From Pseudomonas fluorescens (GTDB lineage: Bacteria; Pseudomonadota; Gammaproteobacteria; Pseudomonadales; Pseudomonadaceae), in NCBI RefSeq assembly GCF_002837185.1, contig NZ_KZ478024.1:1-51242 (forward strand): 51,242 nucleotides of DNA, in the 5' to 3' direction. Positions within the stretch are counted from its first letter, which is position 1, and the number at the start of each line of letters is the position of its first letter. The notes under the pieces are model-generated. The model saw only the letters and a program-made list of their open reading frames with translations, searched no databases and was not told the DNA's origin. The translations under genes were made by a program, and so were the position numbers. Positions 1 through 7,914 of this stretch are shown here, piece after piece.

Positions 1-115
1 TGGCCCAGTGCGGCTAACCCGGCGTCCTGCCGGGTTACCCACGGATTCAAGCCTGCGTTCGGCCAGCGTGGTTTAACGGGGCGCCCGAGATCAAGATCAA
101 AAACGCGGCGGCCTT
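1..115. repeat. Interspersed repeat, right-hand half
   Basis: Non-coding GC-rich sequence with a local hairpin at about 16-38 (AACCCGGC / GCCGGGTT). Bases 37-64 are nearly the reverse complement of 51199-51230 at the other window end, sharing CACGGATTCAAGCCTG. Read in order, the two ends look like the two arms of one long imperfect palindromic repeat of the kind scattered between Pseudomonas genes. The family assignment is from memory. No gene is seen here. Confidence 0.6.
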
Positions 116-147
116 GGAGCCGACCGGTATTTTGTGTCGATCCCGGT

Positions 148-245
148 CCAAATGTGGGAGGGGGCTTGCTCCCGATGAGGTATGTCAGCCAGCTCTGTTG
201 TCGCTGACCCACCGCCATCGGGGGCAAGCCCCCTCCCACATTTGG
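148..245. repeat. REPIN (inverted pair of REP sequences)
   Basis: Two REP palindromes in inverted orientation. The left arm begins CCAAATGTGGGAGGGGGCTT and the right arm ends CCCTCCCACATTTGG, with a variable centre. This is the classic fluorescens-group REP doublet, mobilised in trans by RAYT transposases. It lies downstream of the DUF6124 gene. Confidence 0.9.
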
Positions 246-282
246 ATCTCCAGTGTTTTGGAGGATTTTATACGCTGCAGAT

Positions 283-522
283 TTACGTGGCTGGGCAGGC
301 CTCATCCAGCACCTTGTCCACCAGCAGTTGCACGCCTTCAAGCATTCGGCAGATGCCCAGCGCTACATTGCGGTGGGCTCCGTCGATTTCGAAAGCGAGG
401 TGGGTGGCGATGTCGGTGATGGAGGCCAGGTCCTGGGAGGCGTTGACCAGCAGGGTTTCCGTGCCGAGGTCGGGGCGTACGGTAAAGAGTTGTTCTGGAG
501 GGTTGGGGCTGTCTTTGATCAT
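283..522 (-). CDS. DUF6124 (DUF3077-like) small protein
   Basis: A 79-residue protein of unknown function. Its layout matches the C-terminal core of the Pseudomonas DUF6124/DUF3077 proteins: a short Pro-rich start (PNPPEQLFTV), a Thr-Glu-x-Leu-Leu-x-Asn-Ala segment near residues 22-29, then two predicted helices ending in LLVDKVLDEACP. Longer relatives carry an extra N-terminal region missing here. The start is secure because AAAGGAG sits seven bases before the ATG. No signal peptide or membrane segment is seen. It is transcribed alone from the minus strand, and its upstream region folds into an unusual branched structure, listed separately. Function unknown; family call fairly confident. Confidence 0.75.
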   Translation of the reverse strand: MIKDSPNPPEQLFTVRPDLGTETLLVNASQDLASITDIATHLAFEIDGAHRNVALGICRMLEGVQLLVDKVLDEACPAT

Positions 523-577
523 GGTGAAACTCCTTTAAGAATGGAGCTGCCACGATTCGCGGTCAATCGAAGAGGGT

Positions 578-655
578 GGCAGCGATACGCGGGTTGACCG
601 ACCGGTCAAAAGGAGCAAAACCGGCATACCCGAAGGTATCCCGCGTACAGCTGCC
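578..655 (-). promoter_or_regulatory. Candidate structured 5' leader of the DUF6124 gene
   Basis: On the minus strand the outer arms 655-650/647-640 and 593-586/583-578 pair perfectly over 6 + 8 bp, with a 2x2 internal loop. Inside is hairpin A, AUACC-UUCG-GGUAU (639-626), an extra-stable C(UUCG)G tetraloop. Hairpin B pairs CCGGU (624-620) with ACCGG (606-602) and has a 13-nt loop containing CUCCUUU (615-609). That loop is fully complementary to the gene's own SD AAAGGAG (536-530). A riboregulatory role is inference. No start codon with a good SD suggests that the element is translated. Confidence 0.5.
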
Positions 656-676
656 GCGACACGATACATCAGACGT

Positions 677-704
677 AAAAAAACGCCCAGATTGGTGTTG
701 GGGC
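677..704 (-). terminator. Weak terminator-like stem and U-tract upstream of the DUF6124 leader
   Basis: On the minus strand a GCCC/GGGC stem (704-701 with 688-685) is followed by seven Us (683-677). The stem is only four or five pairs, so this could be a weak terminator, a pause site or chance. The rest of 523-832 holds no supported gene; open frames there start inside the REPIN. Confidence 0.25.
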
Positions 705-832
705 AGTTGCTCTTTTGAAATCGGACGGTCAAATCCGGTCGCTGAATGGGCAGCGACGGCGAGGAGGTTAGCCAGCGGAGTTCCGAGCGACAACCTGAAA
801 CGGTTGTGGGATATATCTGAGTGGGCGCCATC

Positions 833-922
833 CTGTGGGAGGGGGCTTGCTCCCGATGGCGGTGTGTCAGCGACAACAGAGCTGGCTGACACGCCGCATC
901 GGGGGCAAGCCCCCTCCCACAT
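833..922. repeat. REPIN
   Basis: Inverted REP pair: GTGGGAGGGGGCTTGCTCCC on the left and the matching GGGGGCAAGCCCCCTCCCAC on the right. It lies between the batD stop and the region upstream of the DUF6124 gene. Confidence 0.9.
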
Positions 923-940
923 TGGCATCTCACATGCCGT

Positions 941-2581
941 TTACTTGGGATAGAGCGGCGGCAGGCTGGTGGTGTCCAGCGCCGGGTCCTGCTCGCGCTC
1001 GGCCACGGGGATGGCTTTGATCGCCCGCCACAGATCTTCGCCCAGCCAATACTGGCCGCTCTCGCTGTACAGCGCGCCATTGAGCCCGTCCAGCGCATCC
1101 GATAACGGCACGAAGCGCGCCGCCATGTCGGCCAGGGTTTCCGGTTGCTGGCGCGCCCAGGCGTCGAGGGCCTGGCGGGTGGCCTGGGGGTCGTTGGCCT
1201 GGGTGGCGCGCTTGAGGTCGTCGAGCAGGGTGCGCGGGCTGGGGCCGGTTTGCGCGGCGCGTTGCACGGCGGGCTGGCGGCGGGCGCGCCACCACAGGCC
1301 GAAACCCAGCAAGGTGGTGCAGGCCAGCAGCACGGTGCTCAGTTGCCACAGCCACAGGCGTTCGTCATCCGGCGCGGTGATGACGGTGGGCATGGCGGGG
1401 GTGTCCACCACCAGGCTCGGGTTGATCGCCACTTGCAGGGTACGGGCCGGCAGGGTGGTGCGTTCAAGGTGGTCTTCGTGGGTGTTCCACCACACCACCT
1501 CCACGGCGGGCAGTTCCAGCGCACCGGCACGGGTGGGCACCAGGGCTTCGCGGTCTTCACGGCTGCCGATCAGGCCGCGGTCGCGGGTCTCGTTGCCCAG
1601 TACCGGTTGATCCGGGTAGCGCCGCAGGCCGTTGACCTCGGTGCTGGGCAACGCCGGCAGTTGCGCGCTGGACAGGCCCTCGACCTTGACCGTGAGGCTG
1701 CGCGTCAGCGAGTCACCGACCTGCACATGCTCGGGCACCGGGTTCCAGGCTTCGTCCAGGCTCAGGCTGCGCGCCGGCAGCCACGGCGCGTCGGCGGGGT
1801 AGAACTCGGGCTTGGGCTTGACCGTCAGCGCAAGGGGCGCGGAGCTGGCGTGGATCAGCTTGCCCGGCTTTGTGCCTTGTAAAGTGTTCTCCTGCGGCGG
1901 GCGCGACTCCACCAACGTGGCGCTGAACGTCTGCGCCGCAATCGCCAACGGCCCGCTGCGCTGCGGGTAAATCGCGTAGCGGGTTTCGATCACGCCATGG
2001 CGAATGCTGTTGATGACTTTTTCATAGGTGCGCGACTCGCCCAGTTGCTCGACGCGTGCATCGGGGATTTGCAGGGGCGTGAGGCTGCTGTCGTCATACA
2101 GCGACACCGAGTGATACACGCGGACTGTCAACAGGGCCTGGGCCTGCACGTAGACGCTGGTCTGGTCGAGGCTGGCTTCGACAAACACCGGCGCCAGCTC
2201 GGCGCTGGTGTTCTGGCTGGCGGTTTCCACCACCTGCAGGGTGATCGGCTGGGTCTTGAGCTCGCCCACCTGCAGCGGCGGGATCACCACCGTGCCGTTT
2301 TCCCTGGGCAGCAGGGTGATGATCCAGCGCGTGGTCGCGTGGTTATCGCCGCCCAGGGTGGTGAGCTGGTTGATCTGGCGCGTGCCGCTGACTTCGAACT
2401 GCGCATCCAGGGGCGACAGGTCGGGTTTGCCGAACTGGGTTACGTCGCTGGATTCCACCGTCAGTTCCACCGTTTCCCCGGAATTGAGGCGACTGCGGTC
2501 GACGCTGGCGACCAGGTTCGCCGCCTGGGCGTGGCCTGCCGACAAGGCGAGCAGGAGCAGAAGGGTGGTGCGGCGGCTCAT
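941..2581 (-). CDS. batD: BatD family protein
   Basis: Last gene of a Bat (Bacteroides aerotolerance-type) operon. The 546-residue product has a signal peptide (about 1-20, ending AQA). A long periplasmic beta-rich region follows, opening with the BatD pattern of a short N-terminal strand plus GETVELTVE. A membrane segment lies at about 410-432 (LSTVLLACTTLLGFGLWW), and a cytoplasmic tail of about 110 residues follows. The ATG overlaps the batB/C stop by four bases (ATGA), implying translational coupling. In the family, BatD is an envelope partner of the VWA proteins BatA and BatB. The exact role in Pseudomonas is unsettled; envelope stress or assembly is inferred. Family call confident. Confidence 0.9.
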   Translation of the reverse strand: MSRRTTLLLLLALSAGHAQAANLVASVDRSRLNSGETVELTVESSDVTQFGKPDLSPLDAQFEVSGTRQINQLTTLGGDNHATTRWIITLLPRENGTVVIPPLQVGELKTQPITLQVVETASQNTSAELAPVFVEASLDQTSVYVQAQALLTVRVYHSVSLYDDSSLTPLQIPDARVEQLGESRTYEKVINSIRHGVIETRYAIYPQRSGPLAIAAQTFSATLVESRPPQENTLQGTKPGKLIHASSAPLALTVKPKPEFYPADAPWLPARSLSLDEAWNPVPEHVQVGDSLTRSLTVKVEGLSSAQLPALPSTEVNGLRRYPDQPVLGNETRDRGLIGSREDREALVPTRAGALELPAVEVVWWNTHEDHLERTTLPARTLQVAINPSLVVDTPAMPTVITAPDDERLWLWQLSTVLLACTTLLGFGLWWRARRQPAVQRAAQTGPSPRTLLDDLKRATQANDPQATRQALDAWARQQPETLADMAARFVPLSDALDGLNGALYSESGQYWLGEDLWRAIKAIPVAEREQDPALDTTSLPPLYPK

Positions 2582-4317
2582 CGAGTCTTGTCCTGATGCT
2601 GTTGCTGTTCGTACCAGAATTTGCGCCGCAGCAGCTCACCGGGGTTGTCCGGGATCTGCTGCAGCCATTGCTCCAGCGCCTGGCGGTGTTCGCCGTCAAG
2701 GCTGGCATCGGTTGGGCGCAGCGGCGGCGTGGTGGTGTGCTCGTCGCCCAGTTCGCTGCCTGGCACTTCGTTACTGCCGGTGGGCGGCGCAGTAGCCGTG
2801 TCGGTAGCGCCATTGCCGGTCTGGCCCTGGCCTTGAGTGGATTGCTCGCCACCCTTGGCAGTTTGCCCGTCGGCGCCCGGTTGCGCAGTTTGGCCGGGTT
2901 GGGTGGTTTCGTCATCCTGGTTTTTTTCGGGTTGATCGGGCTCGGGCTGCGCTTGTTGCTGCAGCAGGCTTTCCACCAGCGCCTTGTTTTGCAAGGCCGG
3001 TTGCAGATCGGGCTGGGCTTCCAGCGCCTGTTCGTAGGCGTCGACTGCGGCTTCCAGCGCACCGGATCTGGCCAGGGCGTTACCCCGATTGTAGTGGGCG
3101 TAGGCATTGTCGGCGCTGGCAAAACGCTTGATGGCCTCGGCATAGTTACCCGCTTCGTACAGGGCCACGCCTTGCCATTGCGGGTCCTGGAAGCGTTCGG
3201 CGGCCTCGGCGGGGCGTTTTTTCTTCAGCAGGGACTGGCCCTGCTGGTCGGGGCGCAGCCACAGGTCCTCGAATTGGAAGGCGTAGCTGGGCTGCGGTGC
3301 GGCCATCAATAGCAGCGGCAGGCAAAACAGCCAGCCGCGCCGTCCCGCGCAGGCGGCCAACAGCAGCAGCGGCAGGAGCAGCCAGTAACCCTGGTCGGCC
3401 CAGGTGTCCAGGCGCAACAGTTGGCCGTCGTCGCGCAGGGTTTGGGGTGGGTCGAGTACGCCCAGTTGCCGCAGGTCTTTGTCGTCCAGGCGCGCCGCTC
3501 GGTAGCGCCCGCCCATTTCGCTGGCGAACGCCTTGAGGGTCGGGCTGTCCAGACGCGGGATCAGAATCGCGCCCTGTTCGTCCTTGAGAAATTCGCCACT
3601 TTCCTGGGTGACCGGCGTGCCTTCACGGCTGCCGATGCCGAGGATCGACAGGCTCGGCGCCTGGTTACCTTGCAGCAGCAGCCGAATCCCCTGGCGCTCC
3701 TGCTTGGACAGCGACGAGCCGATCAGCAGCAGGCGCCCCTGGCCGAGGCCGCCGTGCTTGAGCAGGGCCAGGGCTTTGTCTACGGCGAGGTCGGCGCGGT
3801 GGCCAGGCTCGGGCATGATCGAGGGGCGCAACGCTTCAAGCAGGTTACGGCTGGTGGCCAGGTCATCGGACAGCGGCACCAGGGTGTGGGCGCTGCCGGC
3901 ATACACGACAATGGCGGTTTGTGCATCCGTGCGCGCTTGCAACAGGTCGTACAGCTTGCGCCGCGCCTGCTCGAGTCGATTGGGCGGGCTGTCGGTGGCG
4001 AGCATTTCGGGGGTGAGTTCCAGCAGTACGACCAGCGGGTCGGAAGGCTTCTGACTCAGTTGTTCAACCCGTTGCCAACTGGGGCCCAGCAGCGCCAGCA
4101 CTGCCAGCAGCCAGGCGATGCCCAGCACGACCCAGGGGGATTTGCTTTCGCGACCGTTGCCGCCACTGAGCAGCACGGCGTGGAAGGCCGGCGGCAGGAT
4201 GATCTGCCAGCGGCCCGCGCGTTTTTGCCGGTGCCACAGTTGCCACAGCAACCCGCCGAGCAGCGGCAGCAGCAACAGCCACCAGGGGCGCAGCCAGTGC
4301 GGCCACAAGGCGATCAT
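2578..4317 (-). CDS. BatB/BatC-type VWA and TPR protein
   Basis: A 579-residue membrane protein joining a BatB-like von Willebrand A domain to a BatC-like TPR region. Membrane segments lie near 8-28 and 61-78, the VWA domain at about 95-270 and another hydrophobic stretch near 305-345. TPR repeats follow (AGNYAEAIKRF, then YNRGNALARSGALEAAVDAY). After them comes a low-complexity Gln/Gly/Thr/Pro linker and a conserved-looking end (LLRRKFWYEQQ). The start at 4317 is preferred over an upstream in-frame ATG because it gives a four-base overlap with the batA stop and begins directly with the hydrophobic N-terminus. The metal site DxSxS of VWA domains is degenerate here (E100-L-T102-P-E104), so metal-dependent binding is doubtful. 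Operon position agrees with BatB plus BatC. Confidence 0.88.
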   Translation of the reverse strand: MIALWPHWLRPWWLLLLPLLGGLLWQLWHRQKRAGRWQIILPPAFHAVLLSGGNGRESKSPWVVLGIAWLLAVLALLGPSWQRVEQLSQKPSDPLVVLLELTPEMLATDSPPNRLEQARRKLYDLLQARTDAQTAIVVYAGSAHTLVPLSDDLATSRNLLEALRPSIMPEPGHRADLAVDKALALLKHGGLGQGRLLLIGSSLSKQERQGIRLLLQGNQAPSLSILGIGSREGTPVTQESGEFLKDEQGAILIPRLDSPTLKAFASEMGGRYRAARLDDKDLRQLGVLDPPQTLRDDGQLLRLDTWADQGYWLLLPLLLLAACAGRRGWLFCLPLLLMAAPQPSYAFQFEDLWLRPDQQGQSLLKKKRPAEAAERFQDPQWQGVALYEAGNYAEAIKRFASADNAYAHYNRGNALARSGALEAAVDAYEQALEAQPDLQPALQNKALVESLLQQQAQPEPDQPEKNQDDETTQPGQTAQPGADGQTAKGGEQSTQGQGQTGNGATDTATAPPTGSNEVPGSELGDEHTTTPPLRPTDASLDGEHRQALEQWLQQIPDNPGELLRRKFWYEQQQHQDKTR

Positions 4318-5402
4318 CGACGCCTCCGCAAGCGCAGGCGCTTGAGGCGCTGGCGCCATTCTGGGCTCTGTGGCAGGAACATGCCCTTGCTCGACAGTTT
4401 GTTGTACAGACGCTGCAAGGCGTTGTTCGGCCAGCGCTCCTGCACCACCAGCAACAGGCTCAGCAGCAAGGCCAGGGCCAAAGGGCCGCTGTACAGCGCG
4501 TGAGCAGGGCGGGCCCGGGTGGGTTGCTGTTCGACCGGCTCAAGGGTATCGAGGGTGGCCTTGACCTGTTCCAGCTCCTTGCCATCACGGGCGCGGAAAT
4601 ACTGGCCGCCGGTCGCCTCGGCGATTGCCTTGAGCGCCGGTTCGTCGAGGTCCAGGCTCGGGTTCACGCCAAGAATGCCCAGGGAACCGGTTTGCTCGGG
4701 GTCGGCGCCGATGCCGATCGGATAGATCTTCACGCCTTCTTCAGCGGCCAGGCGCGCGGCGGTGAGCGGGTCGATTTGCCCGGCGTTATTGGCGCCGTCG
4801 GTCACCAGGATCAGCACGCGGCTTTGCGCCGGGCGCTGACGCAAGCGTTTCAAGGCCAGGCCGATGGCGTCGCCGATCGCAGTGTTCTTGCCGGCAATGC
4901 CGATGCGCGCTTCATCCAGCCAGGTGCGCACGGTGCGCCGGTCGAAGGTCAGTGGCGCCTGCAGGTAGGCTTGGCTGCCGAACAGAATCAGGCCCACGCG
5001 GTCGCCCTCACGCGCTTCAAGAAAGTCTCCGAGCAGGTGCTTGACCAGGGCCAGGCGGCTGACGTCCTCGTCCTGCCAGTGCATGTCGGGAAAGTCCATG
5101 GAACCGGAGACATCCACGGCGACCAGCAAGTCGCGGCCACTGGCGGCAATCGGCAGCGGCTCGCCGAGCCATTCCGGGCGTGCGGCGGCGGTTAACAGCA
5201 GCAGCCACAGCACCACGAAGGGTGCCTGCTGGCGCCAGCCCGGCAGATTGATCCGGGCGCGGCGCCGGGCCAGGCTTTCGAGGTCGGTGAGGTAGCTGAC
5301 TTTCAAGGCTGGTTCGCCGCTGTCGGCCACCGGCAGGATGAGGCGCATCAGCCACGGCAACGGCAACAGGACGAAGATCCACGGCCAGGCGAACTCAAAC
5401 AT
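4314..5402 (-). CDS. BatA-type VWA domain protein
   Basis: A 362-residue membrane-anchored VWA protein. N-terminal membrane segments lie at about 3-22 and 58-74, and a C-terminal one near 305-325 precedes a basic tail. The VWA metal-ion site is intact: D97-x-S99-x-S101 (DVSGS), T174 in GKNTAIGD and D202 in TDGANN. The neighbouring BatB domain lacks such a site. It overlaps the DUF4381 gene by eight bases upstream and batB/C by four downstream. The VWA domain probably faces the periplasm and binds a protein partner, with the MoxR ATPase acting from the cytoplasm; that mechanism is inferred from related MoxR-VWA systems. Family assignment is strong. Confidence 0.92.
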   Translation of the reverse strand: MFEFAWPWIFVLLPLPWLMRLILPVADSGEPALKVSYLTDLESLARRRARINLPGWRQQAPFVVLWLLLLTAAARPEWLGEPLPIAASGRDLLVAVDVSGSMDFPDMHWQDEDVSRLALVKHLLGDFLEAREGDRVGLILFGSQAYLQAPLTFDRRTVRTWLDEARIGIAGKNTAIGDAIGLALKRLRQRPAQSRVLILVTDGANNAGQIDPLTAARLAAEEGVKIYPIGIGADPEQTGSLGILGVNPSLDLDEPALKAIAEATGGQYFRARDGKELEQVKATLDTLEPVEQQPTRARPAHALYSGPLALALLLSLLLVVQERWPNNALQRLYNKLSSKGMFLPQSPEWRQRLKRLRLRRRR

Positions 5403-5889
5403 GTTTGCGAATCCAGGTGTCGACGGCTTGGGTCAGGCCGGCGATGGCCTTGTCGTCGAGTTTGCATTCGGGCTTGTAGGCGCCTTCGACCAGCACCATC
5501 CAGCGCGTGAGGCCGGCGGCGGGGCAACGGTTGTCCAGGAACGCCAGCCATTTGCGGCCGTTGAGGGTGTGGCTTTGGCTATAGGGGTAGTCGTTGCGGC
5601 ACAGGCGCTTGAGCAAGCCATTGAGTTGTTGCAGCCAGGCACCGGCGGGCGCGCCGTCATAGGGTTTGGGCATCAGCGCAAGCTCGGCCAGGGCCGCGAT
5701 GCGCAGCGGGTCTAGTGGTTGCTCGGCGCGGGCCACGGGCTGGCGGGCGGGCAGCCAGCGCCGCAGCCGCCAGACGCCCCAACCGAGCAACGGGATCACC
5801 AGCAACAGCAGCCACCAGCCCGGCGCAGGCGGCCAGAAGCCGATGGTCGGCGGGGCGATCAGCGGTTGCAGTTGGTCGAGGCTGCTCAT
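5395..5889 (-). CDS. DUF4381 domain protein
   Basis: A 164-residue single-pass membrane protein. A short N-terminal stretch (LQPLIAPPTIGFWPPAPGWW) leads into a transmembrane helix at about 24-42. A soluble cytoplasmic helical domain of about 110 residues follows (RRWLPAR..., NGRKWLAFLD). This is the pattern of DUF4381 proteins, which sit between the DUF58 and VWA genes in Bat operons. The start overlaps the DUF58 stop by four bases and the end overlaps batA by eight. Biochemical role unknown; probably a membrane component of the MoxR/VWA complex. Confidence 0.88.
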   Translation of the reverse strand: MSSLDQLQPLIAPPTIGFWPPAPGWWLLLLVIPLLGWGVWRLRRWLPARQPVARAEQPLDPLRIAALAELALMPKPYDGAPAGAWLQQLNGLLKRLCRNDYPYSQSHTLNGRKWLAFLDNRCPAAGLTRWMVLVEGAYKPECKLDDKAIAGLTQAVDTWIRKHV

Positions 5890-6827
5890 TGTTTTTTGAC
5901 CGGGCGTTGCGGGTTGAGGTATTCGCGCAGTTGCTCGACCATTTCACTCTGGGTGCTCAATGGCATCAATAAAACCCGTAGCTTCTGCGCGAGCAATTCC
6001 CAGCGGGCGATGCGGGCTTCGGCCTGGGCCTTGTAGGCCTTGCGCAAATCGACATTCAGCGTATCCAGTTCCAGTTGCGCGCCTCGTTGCGCAAAGCGCA
6101 GCAACCCGGCGGCGGGCAGGGCGTGGTCCAGCGGGTCGGAGATGGGCAACAGCAGCAGGTCGCAGTGGCGCGACAGCAGGCTCAACTGTTGCTCGGCGCC
6201 TTCGGTGAGCGCCCGTTCATCACAGATCACAATGCCAAGGCTACCCGGGCGCAGCACTTCGCGGCCCCGGCGCAAGGCCATGCCCAGCGCATCGGCTTCA
6301 GGAAGGCTTTCGGTAGTGAGGCTCTGGTTGACCCGCACCAGGCGGTTAAGCAGTTGCAGCAGGCTCTGCTTGCTGCGCCGGGGTTTGATTTCGTAGTGCT
6401 CGCTGTCGCCGAACACCAGGCCGCCCACGCGGTCGTTATGCCCCAGCGCCGCCCAGCCGATCAGGCTGGCGGCTTGTGCGGCGAGCACCGACTTGAACAT
6501 CTGCCCCGAGCCGAAAAACAGCCGGCAGCTTTGCTCGACCATGATGAAGATCGGCCGTTCGCGCTCTTCGTGGAACAGTTTGGTGTGGGGCTCCTGGGTA
6601 CGCGCCGTCACGCGCCAGTCAATGGTGCGCACGTCGTCCCCGGCCTGATACACGCGCACCTGGTCGAAATCCACACCGCGCCCGCGCAGCTTGGAGTGAT
6701 GCAGGCCGATCAACGGGCTGCGCTGGCCGGGCGTGGAAAACAATTGCACTTCACGCACGCGATGGCGCATCTCGATCAGCTCACTGAGCGTGACGTGGAT
6801 ACCGGCGCTTGCGTTCATCGACTTCAA
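5886..6827 (-). CDS. DUF58 domain protein
   Basis: A 313-residue soluble protein of the DUF58 family, which resembles a VWA-like fold and nearly always neighbours a MoxR ATPase. Visible hallmarks are GLHHSKLRGRGVDFDQVRVY at about 41-60, then DDVRTIDWRVTART, the diagnostic D-W-x-x-T-A-R block, and later FGSGQMFKSVLAAQAA. The start overlaps the moxR stop by four bases. A second in-frame ATG three codons later is possible. No membrane segment is seen. It is thought to work with the ATPase in maturing or remodelling partner proteins; the substrate here is unknown. Confidence 0.92.
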   Translation of the reverse strand: MKSMNASAGIHVTLSELIEMRHRVREVQLFSTPGQRSPLIGLHHSKLRGRGVDFDQVRVYQAGDDVRTIDWRVTARTQEPHTKLFHEERERPIFIMVEQSCRLFFGSGQMFKSVLAAQAASLIGWAALGHNDRVGGLVFGDSEHYEIKPRRSKQSLLQLLNRLVRVNQSLTTESLPEADALGMALRRGREVLRPGSLGIVICDERALTEGAEQQLSLLSRHCDLLLLPISDPLDHALPAAGLLRFAQRGAQLELDTLNVDLRKAYKAQAEARIARWELLAQKLRVLLMPLSTQSEMVEQLREYLNPQRPVKKQ

Positions 6828-7783
6828 GCGACGGCAACGACGTCAAGGATGCGTTGCACCACGCGGTCCTGGTCCACGCCGGCGGCTTCGGCTTCGAACG
6901 ACAGGATGATGCGGTGGCGCAACACGTCGAACAGCACCGCCTGGATATCCTCGGGGCTGACAAAGTCGCGACCGGCCAGCCAGGCATGGGCCCGCGCGCA
7001 GCGGTCCAGGGCGATGGAGCCGCGCGGGCTGGCGCCATAGGCAATCCACTCGGCCATCTCCGGGTCGAACTTGGCCGGGGTACGCGTGGCCATGACCAGT
7101 TGCACCAGGTATTCCTCCACCGCATCGGCCATGTACAGGCCGAGGATTTCCTTGCGCGCGGCGAAGATTGCCTGCTGGCTGACGCGGCGCTCGGGCTTGG
7201 TTTCGCCGTTGAGCGCTTCGCCACGCGCCTGTTGCAGGATGCGCCGTTCGACGGCGGCATCCGGGAAGCCGATCTTGACGTGCATCAGGAAACGGTCGAG
7301 CTGGGCCTCCGGCAGGGGGTAGGTGCCTTCCTGCTCGATGGGGTTTTGCGTGGCCATGACCAGAAACAGCGGCGACAGCTCGTAGGTGCTGCGGCCCACG
7401 CTGACCTGGCGCTCGGCCATGGCTTCGAGCAACGCCGACTGGACCTTGGCCGGCGCACGGTTGATTTCGTCCGCCAGCACCAGGTTGTGAAAGATCGGGC
7501 CTTGCTGGAACACGAAGCTGCCGGTTTCCGGACGATAGATTTCGGTGCCGGTGATGTCGGCAGGCAACAGGTCGGGGGTGAACTGGATACGATGGAACTG
7601 CGCTTCGATGCCTTCAGCCAGCTCTTTGATGGCCTTGGTCTTGGCCAGGCCGGGTGCGCCTTCGACCAGCATATGGCCGTCGGCGAGCAGGGCGATCAGC
7701 AGGCGATCGATGAGTTTTTCCTGGCCGAGAATCTGCGTAGAAAGAAAGGTTCGCAGCGCTAGCAGCGCTTCACGATGTTCCAT
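6824..7783 (-). CDS. MoxR family AAA+ ATPase
   Basis: A 319-residue AAA+ chaperone-like ATPase and first gene of the Bat operon. Walker A is GAPGLAKT at 42-49, and Walker B is LVLADE at 101-106, followed by INRAPAKVQSALLEAM, the MoxR signature. Sensor 1 lies in MATQNPIEQEGTYPLPEAQ, and the family lid domain is C-terminal. An AGGA sits about ten bases before the ATG. MoxR proteins use ATP to activate or insert cofactors into partner VWA proteins. The downstream DUF58 and VWA genes, all overlapping, make that the likely role. An S8-protease-like gene lies upstream in the same direction, 131 bp away, and is probably a separate unit. Confidence 0.95.
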   Translation of the reverse strand: MEHREALLALRTFLSTQILGQEKLIDRLLIALLADGHMLVEGAPGLAKTKAIKELAEGIEAQFHRIQFTPDLLPADITGTEIYRPETGSFVFQQGPIFHNLVLADEINRAPAKVQSALLEAMAERQVSVGRSTYELSPLFLVMATQNPIEQEGTYPLPEAQLDRFLMHVKIGFPDAAVERRILQQARGEALNGETKPERRVSQQAIFAARKEILGLYMADAVEEYLVQLVMATRTPAKFDPEMAEWIAYGASPRGSIALDRCARAHAWLAGRDFVSPEDIQAVLFDVLRHRIILSFEAEAAGVDQDRVVQRILDVVAVA

Positions 7784-7807
7784 CGATGACGGTTCCTGGA
7801 AAGGGAA

Positions 7808-7834
7808 GGCGGCGGCCAGGAATGCGCCGCCGCC
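7808..7834 (-). terminator. GC-rich hairpin downstream of the S8 protease-like gene
   Basis: GGCGGCG (7808-7814) pairs perfectly with CGCCGCC (7828-7834). On the minus strand the stem is followed by TTCCCTTTCC, a broken T tract. It may end the protease transcript before the moxR start. The T tract is weak. An AT hairpin (TATTTT-TTGG-AAAATA, 7885-7900) lies between it and the gene. Confidence 0.35.
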
Positions 7835-7914
7835 GGGTGCGTTACTTTAATCTATTGGAGGGGGGCACGACTAACGGCGCGGGGTATTTTTTGGAAAATA
7901 GCTGAAACAGACAC

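Noticed and set aside
148..245. CRISPR-like repeated motif
   Set aside because: The repeats are dispersed inverted REP pairs, not regularly spaced direct repeats, and no cas genes are present.
563..928. 121-codon minus-strand frame upstream of the DUF6124 gene
   Set aside because: It begins inside a REPIN and runs through the structured leader. There is no SD, and the pairing pattern explains the sequence better than coding.
535..1098. 187-codon minus-strand frame across a REPIN and batD
   Set aside because: Overlaps batD and a REPIN; Arg/Ser/Pro-rich product typical of a wrong frame.
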